Shown: one piece after another, positions 54,142 through 63,851 of the stretch
How the letters are laid out: every line of letters starts with the position of its first letter
Numbering within the stretch: position 1 is the stretch's first letter
NCBI RefSeq assembly: GCF_007115105.1
Contig: NZ_SULJ01000002.1
Span: 1-64,000 of the forward strand
Direction: 5' to 3'
DNA: 64,000 nt
Origin: Clostridium sp. HBUAS56010
Lineage (GTDB): Bacteria > Bacillota > Clostridia > Lachnospirales > Lachnospiraceae
Translations under genes and position numbers: made by a program
Notes under the pieces: model-generated
What the model was told of the DNA's origin: nothing
What the model saw: the letters and a program-made list of their open reading frames with translations, nothing else
Databases searched by the model: none

Positions 54142-57006
54142 TTAATCGGTACGCAGATTGTTGGATACATTGGATGCTGTATTGGTTAAAATAGATGCAG
54201 GATCTTTTAACTGGAAATAATATTCAAAAATATTCTTTCCAACTCCCACTACGTTACCAGAACTGTATCCGTTGGCAATCCTTACAGTAACCGCAATCTG
54301 GGGATTCTCCAACGGAGCGTATCCGATAAAGAGTCCGTGGTTTGGTCTGTTCTTTGCTTCTTCTGCAGTTCCGGTCTTTCCTGCTGCACTGACCTTTAAA
54401 TCTTTTAAGGTCGCATTGGAAATTGCAAGTTCATTCATACCCTTTGTTACTTCCCCCCACACTGCTTCCGGTAATTCCACATGGCTTTGTTCCACAGAAG
54501 TAAATGATTTCTCTACATTGCCTTCTGAGTCTGTAATTTTTCCTACCAGTGACAGTTCAAAGCTCTTTCCATGGTTGGCAAGAGTAGACGTATATCTTGC
54601 AAGCTGGGTGGTGGTATAGTTATGGGTTCCCTGTCCGATTGAAGACGGGATTGCAAACTGATCCGTTACATGAGGCTGCGCTTCTCCAATCTCAATTCCG
54701 GTCTTTTTATCTAAATCCAGAAGTTCTGCATATTTTTGCAGCTTATTAAGACCCGTTCCTTCTGAAAATGTTCCATCTGCTTCTGTTCCCAGACGGTAAG
54801 TGATTTCAGACAGATACACGTTACAGGAATTCTTAAGTGCATCAGCAGGAGAGTTAATAATGCCATGTCCATTTCTCTTCCAGCACCGGAGAGCCGGCTC
54901 CACTTTGTCAAAGATACCGGTACAAACAATGCTGGTAGCTGAATCAATAACTCCTTCATTCATACCGGCAATAACCGTTACCGGCTTAAAGGTCGAACCA
55001 GGAGCTGTCAACTGGCTTGTTGCCCGGTTAAACAGGGGAAGCGAAAGATCATTGGACAGTTTATTGTAATATTCCGAATCCATCTGATTGGCAAGACGGT
55101 TATTGTCATAGCCCGGATAACTGACACATGCCAGAACTTCTCCATCCTGGGGATTGACAACCACCGCCGAACCGGAACAAGGATTTAATGCCAGTTGTGC
55201 AGGCGTAATCTCCAGATTCTTAATCTTCTTCTGCATAAAAGACCAGGCACTTAGCTGTCCCGTCTGCAAAAGTCCGTAGTCCGGATCGTCTTTGGATAGA
55301 ATTCCCTGTTCATATAGAAGATTCTCCACCGTTTCCCCGGAGATGGAACCTTCTTCGATCATTGCCTCATAAACCTTTAAATCAAATTCCCGGCTGTCTC
55401 TTAAATCTTCCAGAATTTTTTTCTCTGCCAGACGTTCCTCTTCTTCAATGGCAACGTAAGCTTCGCTGTTATCAATCTTACTTAAATCCACCAGACCGTT
55501 GGAAATACAATCCGTTAAATATTGACGGAAACTCTGATTCTTCCAGTCTGGAGAGCCTGCATTACCAGTAATCAGTTTTGACTTTTTTATCTCGCTGACT
55601 ACATAGTCCAGATATCCCTTCATCTCCGGGCTTAATCCGTCATAGGAATCATCGGCAGCCCCAAAGGCTGATTCCAACTGGGTGAGAACGGACTCCTTCT
55701 TTCCTGTAAATCCGCTATAAACAGACTTTTCCAGATCTGTGGCATTCTCATGCTTTAGCGCTTCCGTATCAATAATATGGTTTTTAAACAGGGCAAAATA
55801 AACTTCATCAGAAGAAATCCGTATCTGTGCTGCATTATCTGCCTTTGGCATATCTGCCCGTTTGCTGTCCACCATATTGGCAAGCAAAATTCCGGCGATC
55901 TGCTGCTCCAGCATCTGATACACGGCATCCTGCAGATCTTTATCAATGGTTAAATACACATTCTTTCCTGTTGCAGGAACTTTTATGACCACTGGATCGG
56001 TCTTTTTATTCCCCACCACATCCGTATAAAACTGTTCTGCTCCATCCTCGCCTCTCAACCATTCCTCCATGGATTTTTCAATTCCGCTCTTTCCTATGAC
56101 AGACTGGTTGGTGTAAATATTATTGTTTTGATTGGCAGTCTCCAGTTCATTGGAAGATATTCCACCGATATATCCAAGGATTGATGCCAGACTTTCTCCA
56201 CCTTCGTAAGTCCGGATACTGCTTTCCTGAATATCGGAACCTGGCAGAGCGGATTTATTCTCAAGAACGGCCGCCATGGTTTCATCGGACACATCAGAAG
56301 CCACCAGATACGGCAGATACTTTCGGTAGGAATTAAGAGAAAGTCCATAGCGGATATTCGCAATCTGAAGAATCTCCTTTTTGGTGAGAGACTCAGGAAG
56401 TCCATAAAGTTCCTGATCCTTATCTGCATAGGTTTCATCAATCATAAACTTTTTGTTCCCTGTCAGCTTGCTCATGAGACCGTCGGCTGTCTCTTCTTTT
56501 TCCTCATCCGTCATTTCTCCAACTTCTGCCCTGCCGAAATAATCCGCTTTAAAACGGTTTAACTTAAATCCGTCGGCTGTATAGTAATAATTGCCCTGTT
56601 CATCAATTCCAATCGGCAGCGTTACGTTCAGCTTGTCCTCATCATGCACCATCTGGATCAGGCGATAGGCAATTCCATTGAGAGACCTCTGACGCTCCTT
56701 TTTGTTTTTATAATTCATGGAATCTTCCAGCGTGATATCATAAGACAACCGGTTGGAGGCCAGCAGTTTTCCATTCCTGTCATAGATGTTACCTCTGCTT
56801 CCGGAAAGCCGCTGGGTCTTAATAATCGAACTCATAAATGCCTGCTGATTGGAGGCTCCCTCCATAATCTGAAGCTTATATAAACGAAATACAAGCACCA
56901 GCAATAAAAATGAAAAAAACGCACCAAGGACAGCAAGTCTCGGAATACGATCTATGAGCTGAAGCTCTGAACTATCTTTTTTTCTGAATAATTTATGATT
57001 GCGCAC
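54142..57006 (-). CDS. Large class B penicillin-binding protein (PBP2/MrdA-like)
   Basis: 954 residues; GTG start at 57006 after AAAGGAG. Membrane anchor (about 27-48), dimer domain with SRGNIYDRNGKLLA, a long insertion (about 350-620) rich in acidic helices, and a transpeptidase with STFK in APGSTFKPVTV, SCN in KNSCNVYL and AGKTGTAEEAK. Elongation-type cross-linking enzyme; the insertion makes it longer than usual. Confidence 0.93.
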   Translation of the reverse strand: MRNHKLFRKKDSSELQLIDRIPRLAVLGAFFSFLLLVLVFRLYKLQIMEGASNQQAFMSSIIKTQRLSGSRGNIYDRNGKLLASNRLSYDITLEDSMNYKNKKERQRSLNGIAYRLIQMVHDEDKLNVTLPIGIDEQGNYYYTADGFKLNRFKADYFGRAEVGEMTDEEKEETADGLMSKLTGNKKFMIDETYADKDQELYGLPESLTKKEILQIANIRYGLSLNSYRKYLPYLVASDVSDETMAAVLENKSALPGSDIQESSIRTYEGGESLASILGYIGGISSNELETANQNNNIYTNQSVIGKSGIEKSMEEWLRGEDGAEQFYTDVVGNKKTDPVVIKVPATGKNVYLTIDKDLQDAVYQMLEQQIAGILLANMVDSKRADMPKADNAAQIRISSDEVYFALFKNHIIDTEALKHENATDLEKSVYSGFTGKKESVLTQLESAFGAADDSYDGLSPEMKGYLDYVVSEIKKSKLITGNAGSPDWKNQSFRQYLTDCISNGLVDLSKIDNSEAYVAIEEEERLAEKKILEDLRDSREFDLKVYEAMIEEGSISGETVENLLYEQGILSKDDPDYGLLQTGQLSAWSFMQKKIKNLEITPAQLALNPCSGSAVVVNPQDGEVLACVSYPGYDNNRLANQMDSEYYNKLSNDLSLPLFNRATSQLTAPGSTFKPVTVIAGMNEGVIDSATSIVCTGIFDKVEPALRCWKRNGHGIINSPADALKNSCNVYLSEITYRLGTEADGTFSEGTGLNKLQKYAELLDLDKKTGIEIGEAQPHVTDQFAIPSSIGQGTHNYTTTQLARYTSTLANHGKSFELSLVGKITDSEGNVEKSFTSVEQSHVELPEAVWGEVTKGMNELAISNATLKDLKVSAAGKTGTAEEAKNRPNHGLFIGYAPLENPQIAVTVRIANGYSSGNVVGVGKNIFEYYFQLKDPASILTNTASNVSNNLRTD

Positions 57007-57025
57007 CTTAATTCTCCTTTAATCT

Positions 57026-57074
57026 TACGGTTGTAGTATTTGAAACACAAAGCGTTTTAAATACTACGTCTGTA
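57026..57074. promoter_or_regulatory. Two BlaI-like dyads upstream of the PBP operon
   Basis: Boxes TAC-GGTT-GTA (57026-57035) and TAC-GTCT-GTA (57065-57074) lie in opposite orientation within CTTAC-N4-GTAGTA contexts, separated by about 30 bases. The TAC-N4-GTA pattern equals that of the operator at 51555-51566. The whole also forms a large inverted repeat. Confidence 0.55.
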
Positions 57075-57081
57075 AGACCAA

Positions 57082-57110
57082 ATTATACACTGATTTCATT
57101 TATATGTAAA
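57082..57110 (-). promoter_or_regulatory. Promoter of the PBP operon
   Basis: Minus strand TTTACA (57105-57110) and TATAAT (57082-57087), spacer 17 bases; the dyads follow just downstream. Confidence 0.7.
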
Positions 57111-57184
57111 CTGTTTTCGCAACTCTAATTCTTACAATATACTAAAATAAATCAGGATTATATTTTGCAGAGTTTCTACCATAT

Positions 57185-57223
57185 AAAAAAACGGGTGACA
57201 TCCTCTAAAAAGGTATGTCACCC
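57185..57223 (-). terminator. Terminator after the ABC exporter
   Basis: Stem of 9 bp (57193-57201 with 57215-57223) followed on the minus strand by TTTTTTT. Confidence 0.85.
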
Positions 57224-57228
57224 ATACA

Positions 57229-59016
57229 TCATCTCAACGCCATCTGCAGACGCTCCATCTCATAAAATTCGCCTTTTAAATCCATTAACTCCTGATAGTT
57301 TCCCATCTCCCGAATCCTCCCTTTGTCCAGAACAACAATCCGGTCTGCACCACGGACTGTAGAAAGTCTGTGAGCAACAATAAATGTGGTTCTTCCGCGG
57401 ATCAGGCGATCCAGTGCATCCTGAATCTCCTTTTCTGAAATGGTATCAAGAGCGGATGTGGCTTCATCCAGAATAATCACCCGGGGATTCCGGATAATCG
57501 CCCGTGCAATGGAAATTCTCTGCCGCTGCCCGCCGCTTAGATTTCCTCCATGTTCGCCGATCATGGTATCCAGCCCTTTGGGCAGTTTGGCAATCACGGA
57601 TTTTAAATTAGCCGCTTCTACCGCATGAGCTAATTCCTCCTCCGTTACATGATCCATGCCGTAAATAATATTCTCCCTGACCGTACCGCTAAAAAGCACC
57701 GGTGTCTGGGGAACCATGGAAATAAATCTGCGGTAACTTCTTAAATTAATATCACTAACGTCCATCCCGTCAATAAAAAGTCTTCCATCCGTAGGAGTAA
57801 TAAAACCAATGATCATATTGAGCACTGTGGTCTTTCCAGAACCGGATTCTCCCACCAGTGCAATGGTTTCTCCTTCTTTTACCTTCAAGTCAAACCCGTC
57901 CAGAACTGCTTCTTCTGAACCTTTGTAGGAAAACTGAACATTGTGAAAGGAATAACCGCCTTTCAGCTCCTTCATCTCTGTTTTTCCTTCGTTGTGCTCC
58001 ACATCATCGGATATTAAAACCTCACCGATGGAGGACACAGACTCAAGCCCTTTGGTCAGAATGGGAAGCAGGTTAATCAAAGCTGAAAACTGATTGACTA
58101 CGGTGGTAAAACTGGATTGATAAAAGGTTACATCTCCGATTTTAATCAGACCGTTTAACGCCATAATACCGGAAAATCCAAGGCAGAGTACCTGGAAGAC
58201 CTGGAAGATACACCAGCTCACTGCACCAAAATGGGATTGGATCATATCAAGACGATATCCCTTGTCGGCAGTCTCCTCCAGTTGTTCCTTAATCTTTTCT
58301 ACCTCAATCTTTTCCAGGGCATGCGCCCTTGCAACCGGCACCAGTTCCACCATCTCCATCACTTTGGCGCTGGTTTCTTCCATCTCCTGCCGGAATGCCC
58401 GGTTTTCTCTGTGAATTCGCTTGCGGAAAGCGACCACAATAAGGGAAGTAACCGGTGCAACCAGCAAAAAGAACAGTAGTACAACCCTGTTCTTCACGGC
58501 TGTAATAGACAGAGTAATCACCAGATTCATCACAATGTTCATGGCATTTACAAAAAGCTGGGAAGAAAGGGTTTCAACCGCTTCCACATCCCGTATGATC
58601 TTTGACTGGAGCCTGCCTGACTGAATCTCCGTATGATAAGGAATTGACAGTTCCTGAAGTTTTCTTACCAGCGCTCCCCGAAGACCTGCTTCCGTTTTAC
58701 GGATCACCCGGCTTTTATATTTGTTGTGAAGCCAGTTAGCTGGAAGGTGAATGATCAAAAGAGCAAACCAGATCATTACATTGATAAAAATCACCCGTTT
58801 TCCGGCATCTCCGCCCTCCAACGCCCCATTGATTACATTGGCAATCAACAGGGCGGAAAAGAGACTGGGGGCATGTTTCACCAGGAAAAAGAAGGTGGAA
58901 ATTAAAAATTTGTGGTATTGCCCCTTATAAAACCCAAGAAGCACCATAACGGAACGATTCCCGTACTTCTTGTAGCAATTTACAAAGCTGTGCTCAATCT
59001 CTTCGTATTTATCCAT
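57229..59016 (-). CDS. ABC exporter, fused permease-ATPase
   Basis: 595 residues: six membrane helices (about 35-320) then ATPase with Walker A VGESGSGKTT, signature LSGGQRQRISIARA and Walker B VIILDEATSALD. Half-size exporter of the MsbA/LmrA type acting as a dimer. Located 10 bases after the acetylesterase gene, so possibly transcribed with the polysaccharide genes; substrate unknown. Confidence 0.92.
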   Translation of the reverse strand: MDKYEEIEHSFVNCYKKYGNRSVMVLLGFYKGQYHKFLISTFFFLVKHAPSLFSALLIANVINGALEGGDAGKRVIFINVMIWFALLIIHLPANWLHNKYKSRVIRKTEAGLRGALVRKLQELSIPYHTEIQSGRLQSKIIRDVEAVETLSSQLFVNAMNIVMNLVITLSITAVKNRVVLLFFLLVAPVTSLIVVAFRKRIHRENRAFRQEMEETSAKVMEMVELVPVARAHALEKIEVEKIKEQLEETADKGYRLDMIQSHFGAVSWCIFQVFQVLCLGFSGIMALNGLIKIGDVTFYQSSFTTVVNQFSALINLLPILTKGLESVSSIGEVLISDDVEHNEGKTEMKELKGGYSFHNVQFSYKGSEEAVLDGFDLKVKEGETIALVGESGSGKTTVLNMIIGFITPTDGRLFIDGMDVSDINLRSYRRFISMVPQTPVLFSGTVRENIIYGMDHVTEEELAHAVEAANLKSVIAKLPKGLDTMIGEHGGNLSGGQRQRISIARAIIRNPRVIILDEATSALDTISEKEIQDALDRLIRGRTTFIVAHRLSTVRGADRIVVLDKGRIREMGNYQELMDLKGEFYEMERLQMALR

Positions 59017-59026
59017 GACTCACCTC

Positions 59027-59707
59027 TTAAGATACATCAAGCCCTTCATTTTCTTTCGTAATCTCTTCCTCTTCCAGAAGGTCTGCATAAGGAGAACCCA
59101 GCTTTTTCAGTTCCTGACAAAGAAATCCTGCAATCAGCACGGCTCCTTCCGGTTTTAAATGGGTATCGTCCTTTGGCCACATAAAATATGCCTTGGAAGC
59201 AAGATCTCCCACAACCGCTAAATACTGTTCCGTGATGGTTGTTAAATCAATTACTGGGACTCCTGCCCTTTCTCCCGTTCTTTTCATCGCCTCCGGATAA
59301 GCACCATGGCTTCCAGGCAAAAATACACCTTTCTCATTAAAATGTCTTCTGGCAATGGGCGTAATCAAGAGAGGATGAGCACCTTTTGCTCGCGCCGCTT
59401 CAATAAAAAGCAGCAGATTCTCAGAAAAAGTAGTATCTGGCTCTGTATGCCGCTCCAGATCTGGCTTTTCATCGTTATGCCCAAACTGGACAAAGAGAAA
59501 ATCCCCTTTTTTTATTTCTTTTTCGATAAGCGCAAGCCGTCCCTCATGAATAAAAGATCTGGTGCTTCGCCCGTTCTGTGCATAGCTTCTCATCTCCACC
59601 GAATCTCTTAAATACCAGAGCAGTCCCTGGGAGATTCCCGTCTGGGGATAGGTGGATATCTTGTTATATTTAACTGTGCTGTCTCCAGCGTAATAGATTG
59701 CTGCCAT
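59027..59707 (-). CDS. SGNH acetylesterase, rhamnogalacturonan acetylesterase-like
   Basis: 226 residues, cytoplasmic. Block I YYAGDSTVK with the nucleophile Ser, block III FVQFGHNDEKPD, and the C-terminal DDTHLKPEGA with Asp and His of the triad. Closest in pattern to RhgT/YesT enzymes that deacetylate pectin fragments. Overlaps the upstream GH43 gene by 38 bases, indicating coupling. Confidence 0.9.
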   Translation of the reverse strand: MAAIYYAGDSTVKYNKISTYPQTGISQGLLWYLRDSVEMRSYAQNGRSTRSFIHEGRLALIEKEIKKGDFLFVQFGHNDEKPDLERHTEPDTTFSENLLLFIEAARAKGAHPLLITPIARRHFNEKGVFLPGSHGAYPEAMKRTGERAGVPVIDLTTITEQYLAVVGDLASKAYFMWPKDDTHLKPEGAVLIAGFLCQELKKLGSPYADLLEEEEITKENEGLDVS

Positions 59708-61448
59708 TTACGTACACTCCATACATCGCCCCTGTAAAGCGTTTGCCTTTTACAAGACCCTCAGAACAAATAGAAGTTACATCGGTCCACTGCCACAGGA
59801 AGCTGTTATTTAATAGAAATTTTCGTTTCAGTCCGTCAGTCTCCACCCGGAAGGTAACCTGCCCCTGGAAGGAAAACGGCTTTTTCTCCGTTCTCACATA
59901 AGCATTGTCCACATATTCCGAAATAAAAACCTCATCTTTTGTAACACCAAATTTAATATAGGTATTCTCATCGTAGTAAAGAGTCATGCCTGCATCTGAG
60001 GTAAATGCCTTTTCCTCTTCTTCCTGCAGATCCATGGTAAATTCTGCGGCAAACTGAAAGTCAGGCTGACATTTAACCAAAAGACTTTTGCATTCCTTTT
60101 TACACAAATCCAGTCCATCTCCCCGAATCCAGATGGTTCCGTCTTCCTCTTCCCGAACCCGTTCATATTCCCTGGTTCTTGGAGACAGCCAGAGTTCCTG
60201 GTTTATCTTTCCTGATTTCTCTGCCCCGTCAGCAGTGTATGGAAGAGGTGCCATATAAGAAGGTCCTTTTCCACGGTTGATCACTGGCCACCCATCTGAA
60301 TTCCAGGTCATCTCATCAACACAGGTTTCTCTTCCAAGCATCCCCCACTGTCCGTCAAGGAACCGGGAACACAGATAAACAATGAACCATCTGCCGTCTT
60401 TCGTCTGAACCGGTTTTCCATGACCAGTGCACTGGATCACTGCCATCTCATCTTTCTGGTGCATGATCGGGTTATGGGGACAAGGCTCATAAGGTCCCAT
60501 CAGATTTTTCGATCTGGCAACCGTAATCATATGCCCTTTCCCTGTTCCGCCTTCTGCAAGAAAGCAATAATAATATCCGTCTTTTTTCACAATATGCGGT
60601 CCCTCTGGTGCATGACCGGAATGCCCGTACCAGATAAGAGACGGCTCCGAAAGAATCCTCTTTCCGTCTTCGGATATCTCCATAATTCTGGCACCCCGGT
60701 TGATGAGCATGTACCGTCTTCCATCATCATCTGTAAAAATAGAAGGATCAATGCCTAAAACGTTATGGATTACAGGAGTTTCATAAGGTCCTTCCGGAAA
60801 TTCGGAGCTTGTAACCATCTGAGTCTGAATATAAGGTGCATCGTCATTCTGTCTTAAAGTAGCACAGATATAAAAACGACCGTTATGATAACTGATATCA
60901 GGCGCCCAGAAACCTCTTCCACCCTCCAGTTTTCCCAGATTCTCTTCCGCCCAGCCGGCGTCAGTCACCGCATAACCAATGATATTCCAGTGGATCAGAT
61001 CTTTGGAATGGGAAATGGGAATACAGGGGAAATAAATAAAACTGGAATTAACCATGTAATAATCATCCCCAACCCGGACGATGCTGGGATCCGGATGCAT
61101 CCCCCTTTGCACCGGATTCCGGTAACAGTCTTTTAATCCAAATCCACAGACCGACTGAAAATACTCTTCCAGCGGAGTATTCTCCGCAAGATCATAAGGG
61201 GTAACCATGTTCTGATTGGACCATGTAGGATCAAGCCCGCACTGTTCCACCAGATAAGCCACCAGTTGCTGATTCTTTCCTTTTACGGCATAATGGAGAA
61301 TGCTGTTGCCTTCCTCGTCGCAGTCTTCTGTATTAAACGAATGGGCGATCATACGTTTTACAAGTGCTTCATCCCCATTAAGAGCGGCATCAAATGCCTT
61401 CTTCGCAGTTGCTTCTGTCTTCGATGTGTATAAATTCATATTCCCCAT
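59670..61448 (-). CDS. Ankyrin-repeat plus glycoside hydrolase family 43 fusion
   Basis: 592 residues. Residues about 12-95 form two ankyrin repeats (AFDAALNGDEALVKRMI, GNSILHYAVKGKNQQLVAYLV), an unusual partner for a glycosidase. About 105-400 are a GH43 five-blade propeller: base Asp in MHPDPSIVR, second Asp in LGIDPSIFTDDDG, acid Glu in APEGPHIVKKDG. The remainder (about 430-592) is a lectin-like beta-sandwich. No signal peptide, so it acts on imported oligosaccharides, probably arabinose- or xylose-containing. ATG 61439 is an alternative start. Confidence 0.9.
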   Translation of the reverse strand: MGNMNLYTSKTEATAKKAFDAALNGDEALVKRMIAHSFNTEDCDEEGNSILHYAVKGKNQQLVAYLVEQCGLDPTWSNQNMVTPYDLAENTPLEEYFQSVCGFGLKDCYRNPVQRGMHPDPSIVRVGDDYYMVNSSFIYFPCIPISHSKDLIHWNIIGYAVTDAGWAEENLGKLEGGRGFWAPDISYHNGRFYICATLRQNDDAPYIQTQMVTSSEFPEGPYETPVIHNVLGIDPSIFTDDDGRRYMLINRGARIMEISEDGKRILSEPSLIWYGHSGHAPEGPHIVKKDGYYYCFLAEGGTGKGHMITVARSKNLMGPYEPCPHNPIMHQKDEMAVIQCTGHGKPVQTKDGRWFIVYLCSRFLDGQWGMLGRETCVDEMTWNSDGWPVINRGKGPSYMAPLPYTADGAEKSGKINQELWLSPRTREYERVREEEDGTIWIRGDGLDLCKKECKSLLVKCQPDFQFAAEFTMDLQEEEEKAFTSDAGMTLYYDENTYIKFGVTKDEVFISEYVDNAYVRTEKKPFSFQGQVTFRVETDGLKRKFLLNNSFLWQWTDVTSICSEGLVKGKRFTGAMYGVYVNGSNLLRWRQHS

Positions 61449-62922
61449 ATCCTTCTGATTTCACATTATTTTTGTTGGCACTCCAGAGACATAACTTCGC
61501 CCCGGTCCAGGTTGCTCTGTGAAGAGGGTTGGCTCCCCCCACAGGAGTAAACCGGATTCCATCACCAGACCATGCAAAGCGGTACGTTTTATTCTTAAAT
61601 ACTTCAAATTTGAGGTACGCAGTATCATGGTCAAGAGGGAAGGTAACAAGAAGCTTCTCTTCTGCCTCTCCTTCATATGTAGTCTTTGTCACATTTCCGC
61701 TGTACAGGGAGATGTCATGACCTTTTTCCGTTTTCCGGATTCCCATATACGCATAGGTATGACCAATCATTCCGATGGATGCCATGTCCCCAGCCTCTGC
61801 ACCGTAAAGTTTTACTTTGGCAACCACAGAAAATGCACAATGCTGTGGAATCTGAGTTAAGGCATTGGGCGCATACCACAGATAATTTTCCCTTTCCTGA
61901 TTGGAAAGGCAGAACAGCCGAAGCCCTGAATGTCCTTTTATAGAATAAAAAGCTTCCCTTGGGTTTGCCTGCCACTGCCATTGAAGACCAAGACGCTCTT
62001 CCTTAAATTCATCAGACTGGGCAATGTGGTATTGAGGCTGTCCCTCTGCCGGCATATGCCATTCTTTTACCGGTTCTCCGATTCCATCCCCATTCTGCTC
62101 ACAACCGATAAAAGGCCAGCCATTGTTAAAGCACATAGGCTGAAGGTGGGTGATTCTTCCAAGCTCGTACACATCCTGGAAATGAACAAACCAGTGTCTT
62201 CCATCCACACCTGTAACCCAGCCGCCCTGGTGAGGTCCGTTCACATCCGTCTCTCCCTGGTGCATCACAATCCGGTATTCATAAGGACCTGTTACAGACT
62301 TGGAACGAAGAACAGACTGCCAGCCTGTTGCCACTCCGCCGGAAGGCATTAAAATATAATACTCTTCCTCATATTTATAGAACTTCGGTCCCTCAGTGGT
62401 TGGTCCAAGCTGTTCTCCGTCAAAGATGGTAACCGGCTCTCCCAGGATTTTTCTGCATTCCGGATCAATCTCTACAAGATCCAGGCGATGCTTGATTCCA
62501 GACCGGCTGTTGGCATAAGCAAATACCATGTATGCTTTCCCATCATCATCCCAGATTGGACATGGGTCAATCCAGCCTTTCGCCGCATGAAGGCAGTGGA
62601 GTTCAAATTCTCCATAAGGGTCTTTGCTGCTGGCAACAAAAATCCCTTCATCCGGAAGAGGAATAAATACATAAAATGTACCCTCATGGTGGCGGATGGA
62701 GGGTGCCCAGGTCCCGGAACCATGGGAAGGGCGGTCGTACTTTTCAAACGGAAGGGACTTTACACAGTAATTGATGATCTCCCAGTGCACAAGGTCCTTG
62801 GAATGAAGAAGAGGAACCCCTGGCAGATAGCTGAAAGAAGAAGCTACCATATAATAGTCTTCTCCCACCCGGATCACGTCCGGATCTGAATAGTCTGCAT
62901 ACAAAATCGGATTTTGGTACAT
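61390..62922 (-). CDS. Glycoside hydrolase family 43 (xylosidase/arabinofuranosidase-like)
   Basis: 510 residues, no signal peptide. Catalytic Asp in YADYSDPDVIRV, second Asp in WIDPCPIWDDDG, acid Glu in TTEGPKFYKYEE; C-terminal beta-sandwich (about 310-500). Resembles intracellular enzymes that cleave xylose or arabinose from side chains. Overlaps the ankyrin-GH43 gene by 59 bases. Confidence 0.93.
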   Translation of the reverse strand: MYQNPILYADYSDPDVIRVGEDYYMVASSFSYLPGVPLLHSKDLVHWEIINYCVKSLPFEKYDRPSHGSGTWAPSIRHHEGTFYVFIPLPDEGIFVASSKDPYGEFELHCLHAAKGWIDPCPIWDDDGKAYMVFAYANSRSGIKHRLDLVEIDPECRKILGEPVTIFDGEQLGPTTEGPKFYKYEEEYYILMPSGGVATGWQSVLRSKSVTGPYEYRIVMHQGETDVNGPHQGGWVTGVDGRHWFVHFQDVYELGRITHLQPMCFNNGWPFIGCEQNGDGIGEPVKEWHMPAEGQPQYHIAQSDEFKEERLGLQWQWQANPREAFYSIKGHSGLRLFCLSNQERENYLWYAPNALTQIPQHCAFSVVAKVKLYGAEAGDMASIGMIGHTYAYMGIRKTEKGHDISLYSGNVTKTTYEGEAEEKLLVTFPLDHDTAYLKFEVFKNKTYRFAWSGDGIRFTPVGGANPLHRATWTGAKLCLWSANKNNVKSEGYGEYEFIHIEDRSNCEEGI

Positions 62923-62956
62923 GTCATTACCCCCTGAGTAATTTTATTTTAATATA

Positions 62957-62983
62957 GAAAAAGAGGCAGACATTCTGCCCCTT
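62957..62983 (-). terminator. Hairpin between permease and GH43 genes
   Basis: GGCAGA/TCTGCC stem (62965-62970 with 62974-62979) followed on the minus strand by TTTTTC. Lies between genes of the same direction, so it may partly uncouple transporter and enzyme expression. Confidence 0.6.
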
Positions 62984-63000
62984 GTTTCTGCCCGAAACCA

Positions 63001-63837
63001 TTATTCCTTTACGGCTCCGATATTAACACCCTGAATGAAATACTTCTGGCAGAACGGATAAATAATCATGAATGGAAGGATTGCAACAATAACTGCCGCA
63101 TTCTTTACCGTATTCTCCGTTGCTCCGCCAATTGCAGTAGGCAAGTCACTTCCCAGTATAACAGACCTTAGCTTCATTTGGAAGTTATATAAGTTTTCAT
63201 TTGTAATATAGAGTTTGTAGTTCGTATAATCATTCCAGTAAGATACTGCATACATCAGACCAATTGCAGTAAGTGCTGCTTTGGAAAGAGGTAAAACAAT
63301 CTTTAAGAAGATTCCCATAGGAGGGCATCCATCAATCTCAGCAGATTCAAAAAGGCTTGCCGGGATTCCCTCAAAGAAGTTTCTCATCAGAACCATATTA
63401 TAAACATTGATTGCAGGAAGCAGGACTACTACAAACAGGGTATTGGTCATATGAAGAGACTTCATAACCAGGTAAGTAGGAATCATACCACCGTTGAATA
63501 TCATGGTAAACAACATTAAGTTTGCGAACAGAGTTCTTCCAGGCATCTTCCACTGGATCAGTACATATGCACCTAATGTGGCAACAATAAGACCGATAAC
63601 AGTACCTACTATCGTTGTAAAACAGGATACTAAAAACGGGCGGTAAAGCGTAGGATTGGTAAATACGGAAATATATCCGGCAAGACCAAACTTTTCAGGA
63701 AAAAGTTTCATTCCATAGGCTGTCTTTAAATCAAATGAGTCAATCAAAACTTTGTAGATGGGAATAATCATGATAAGGCTTATGATCACGAATATTATCA
63801 CCAGCGCATAGTCAAATGCGGTTGCTTTCTTTTTCAT
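63001..63837 (-). CDS. Carbohydrate ABC transporter permease, LplC/YtcP type
   Basis: 278 residues with six membrane helices. N-terminal DYALVIIFVIISLIMIIPIY and the EAA loop ESAEIDGCPPMGIFLKIVLPLSKAAL are typical; C-terminal QKYFIQGVNIGAVKE is the hallmark of the LplC/YtcP/YesQ group that imports oligo-galacturonides or related sugars. Works with the partial permease next to it. Confidence 0.94.
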   Translation of the reverse strand: MKKKATAFDYALVIIFVIISLIMIIPIYKVLIDSFDLKTAYGMKLFPEKFGLAGYISVFTNPTLYRPFLVSCFTTIVGTVIGLIVATLGAYVLIQWKMPGRTLFANLMLFTMIFNGGMIPTYLVMKSLHMTNTLFVVVLLPAINVYNMVLMRNFFEGIPASLFESAEIDGCPPMGIFLKIVLPLSKAALTAIGLMYAVSYWNDYTNYKLYITNENLYNFQMKLRSVILGSDLPTAIGGATENTVKNAAVIVAILPFMIIYPFCQKYFIQGVNIGAVKE

Positions 63838-63851
63838 GTTTTTCTCCTTCC

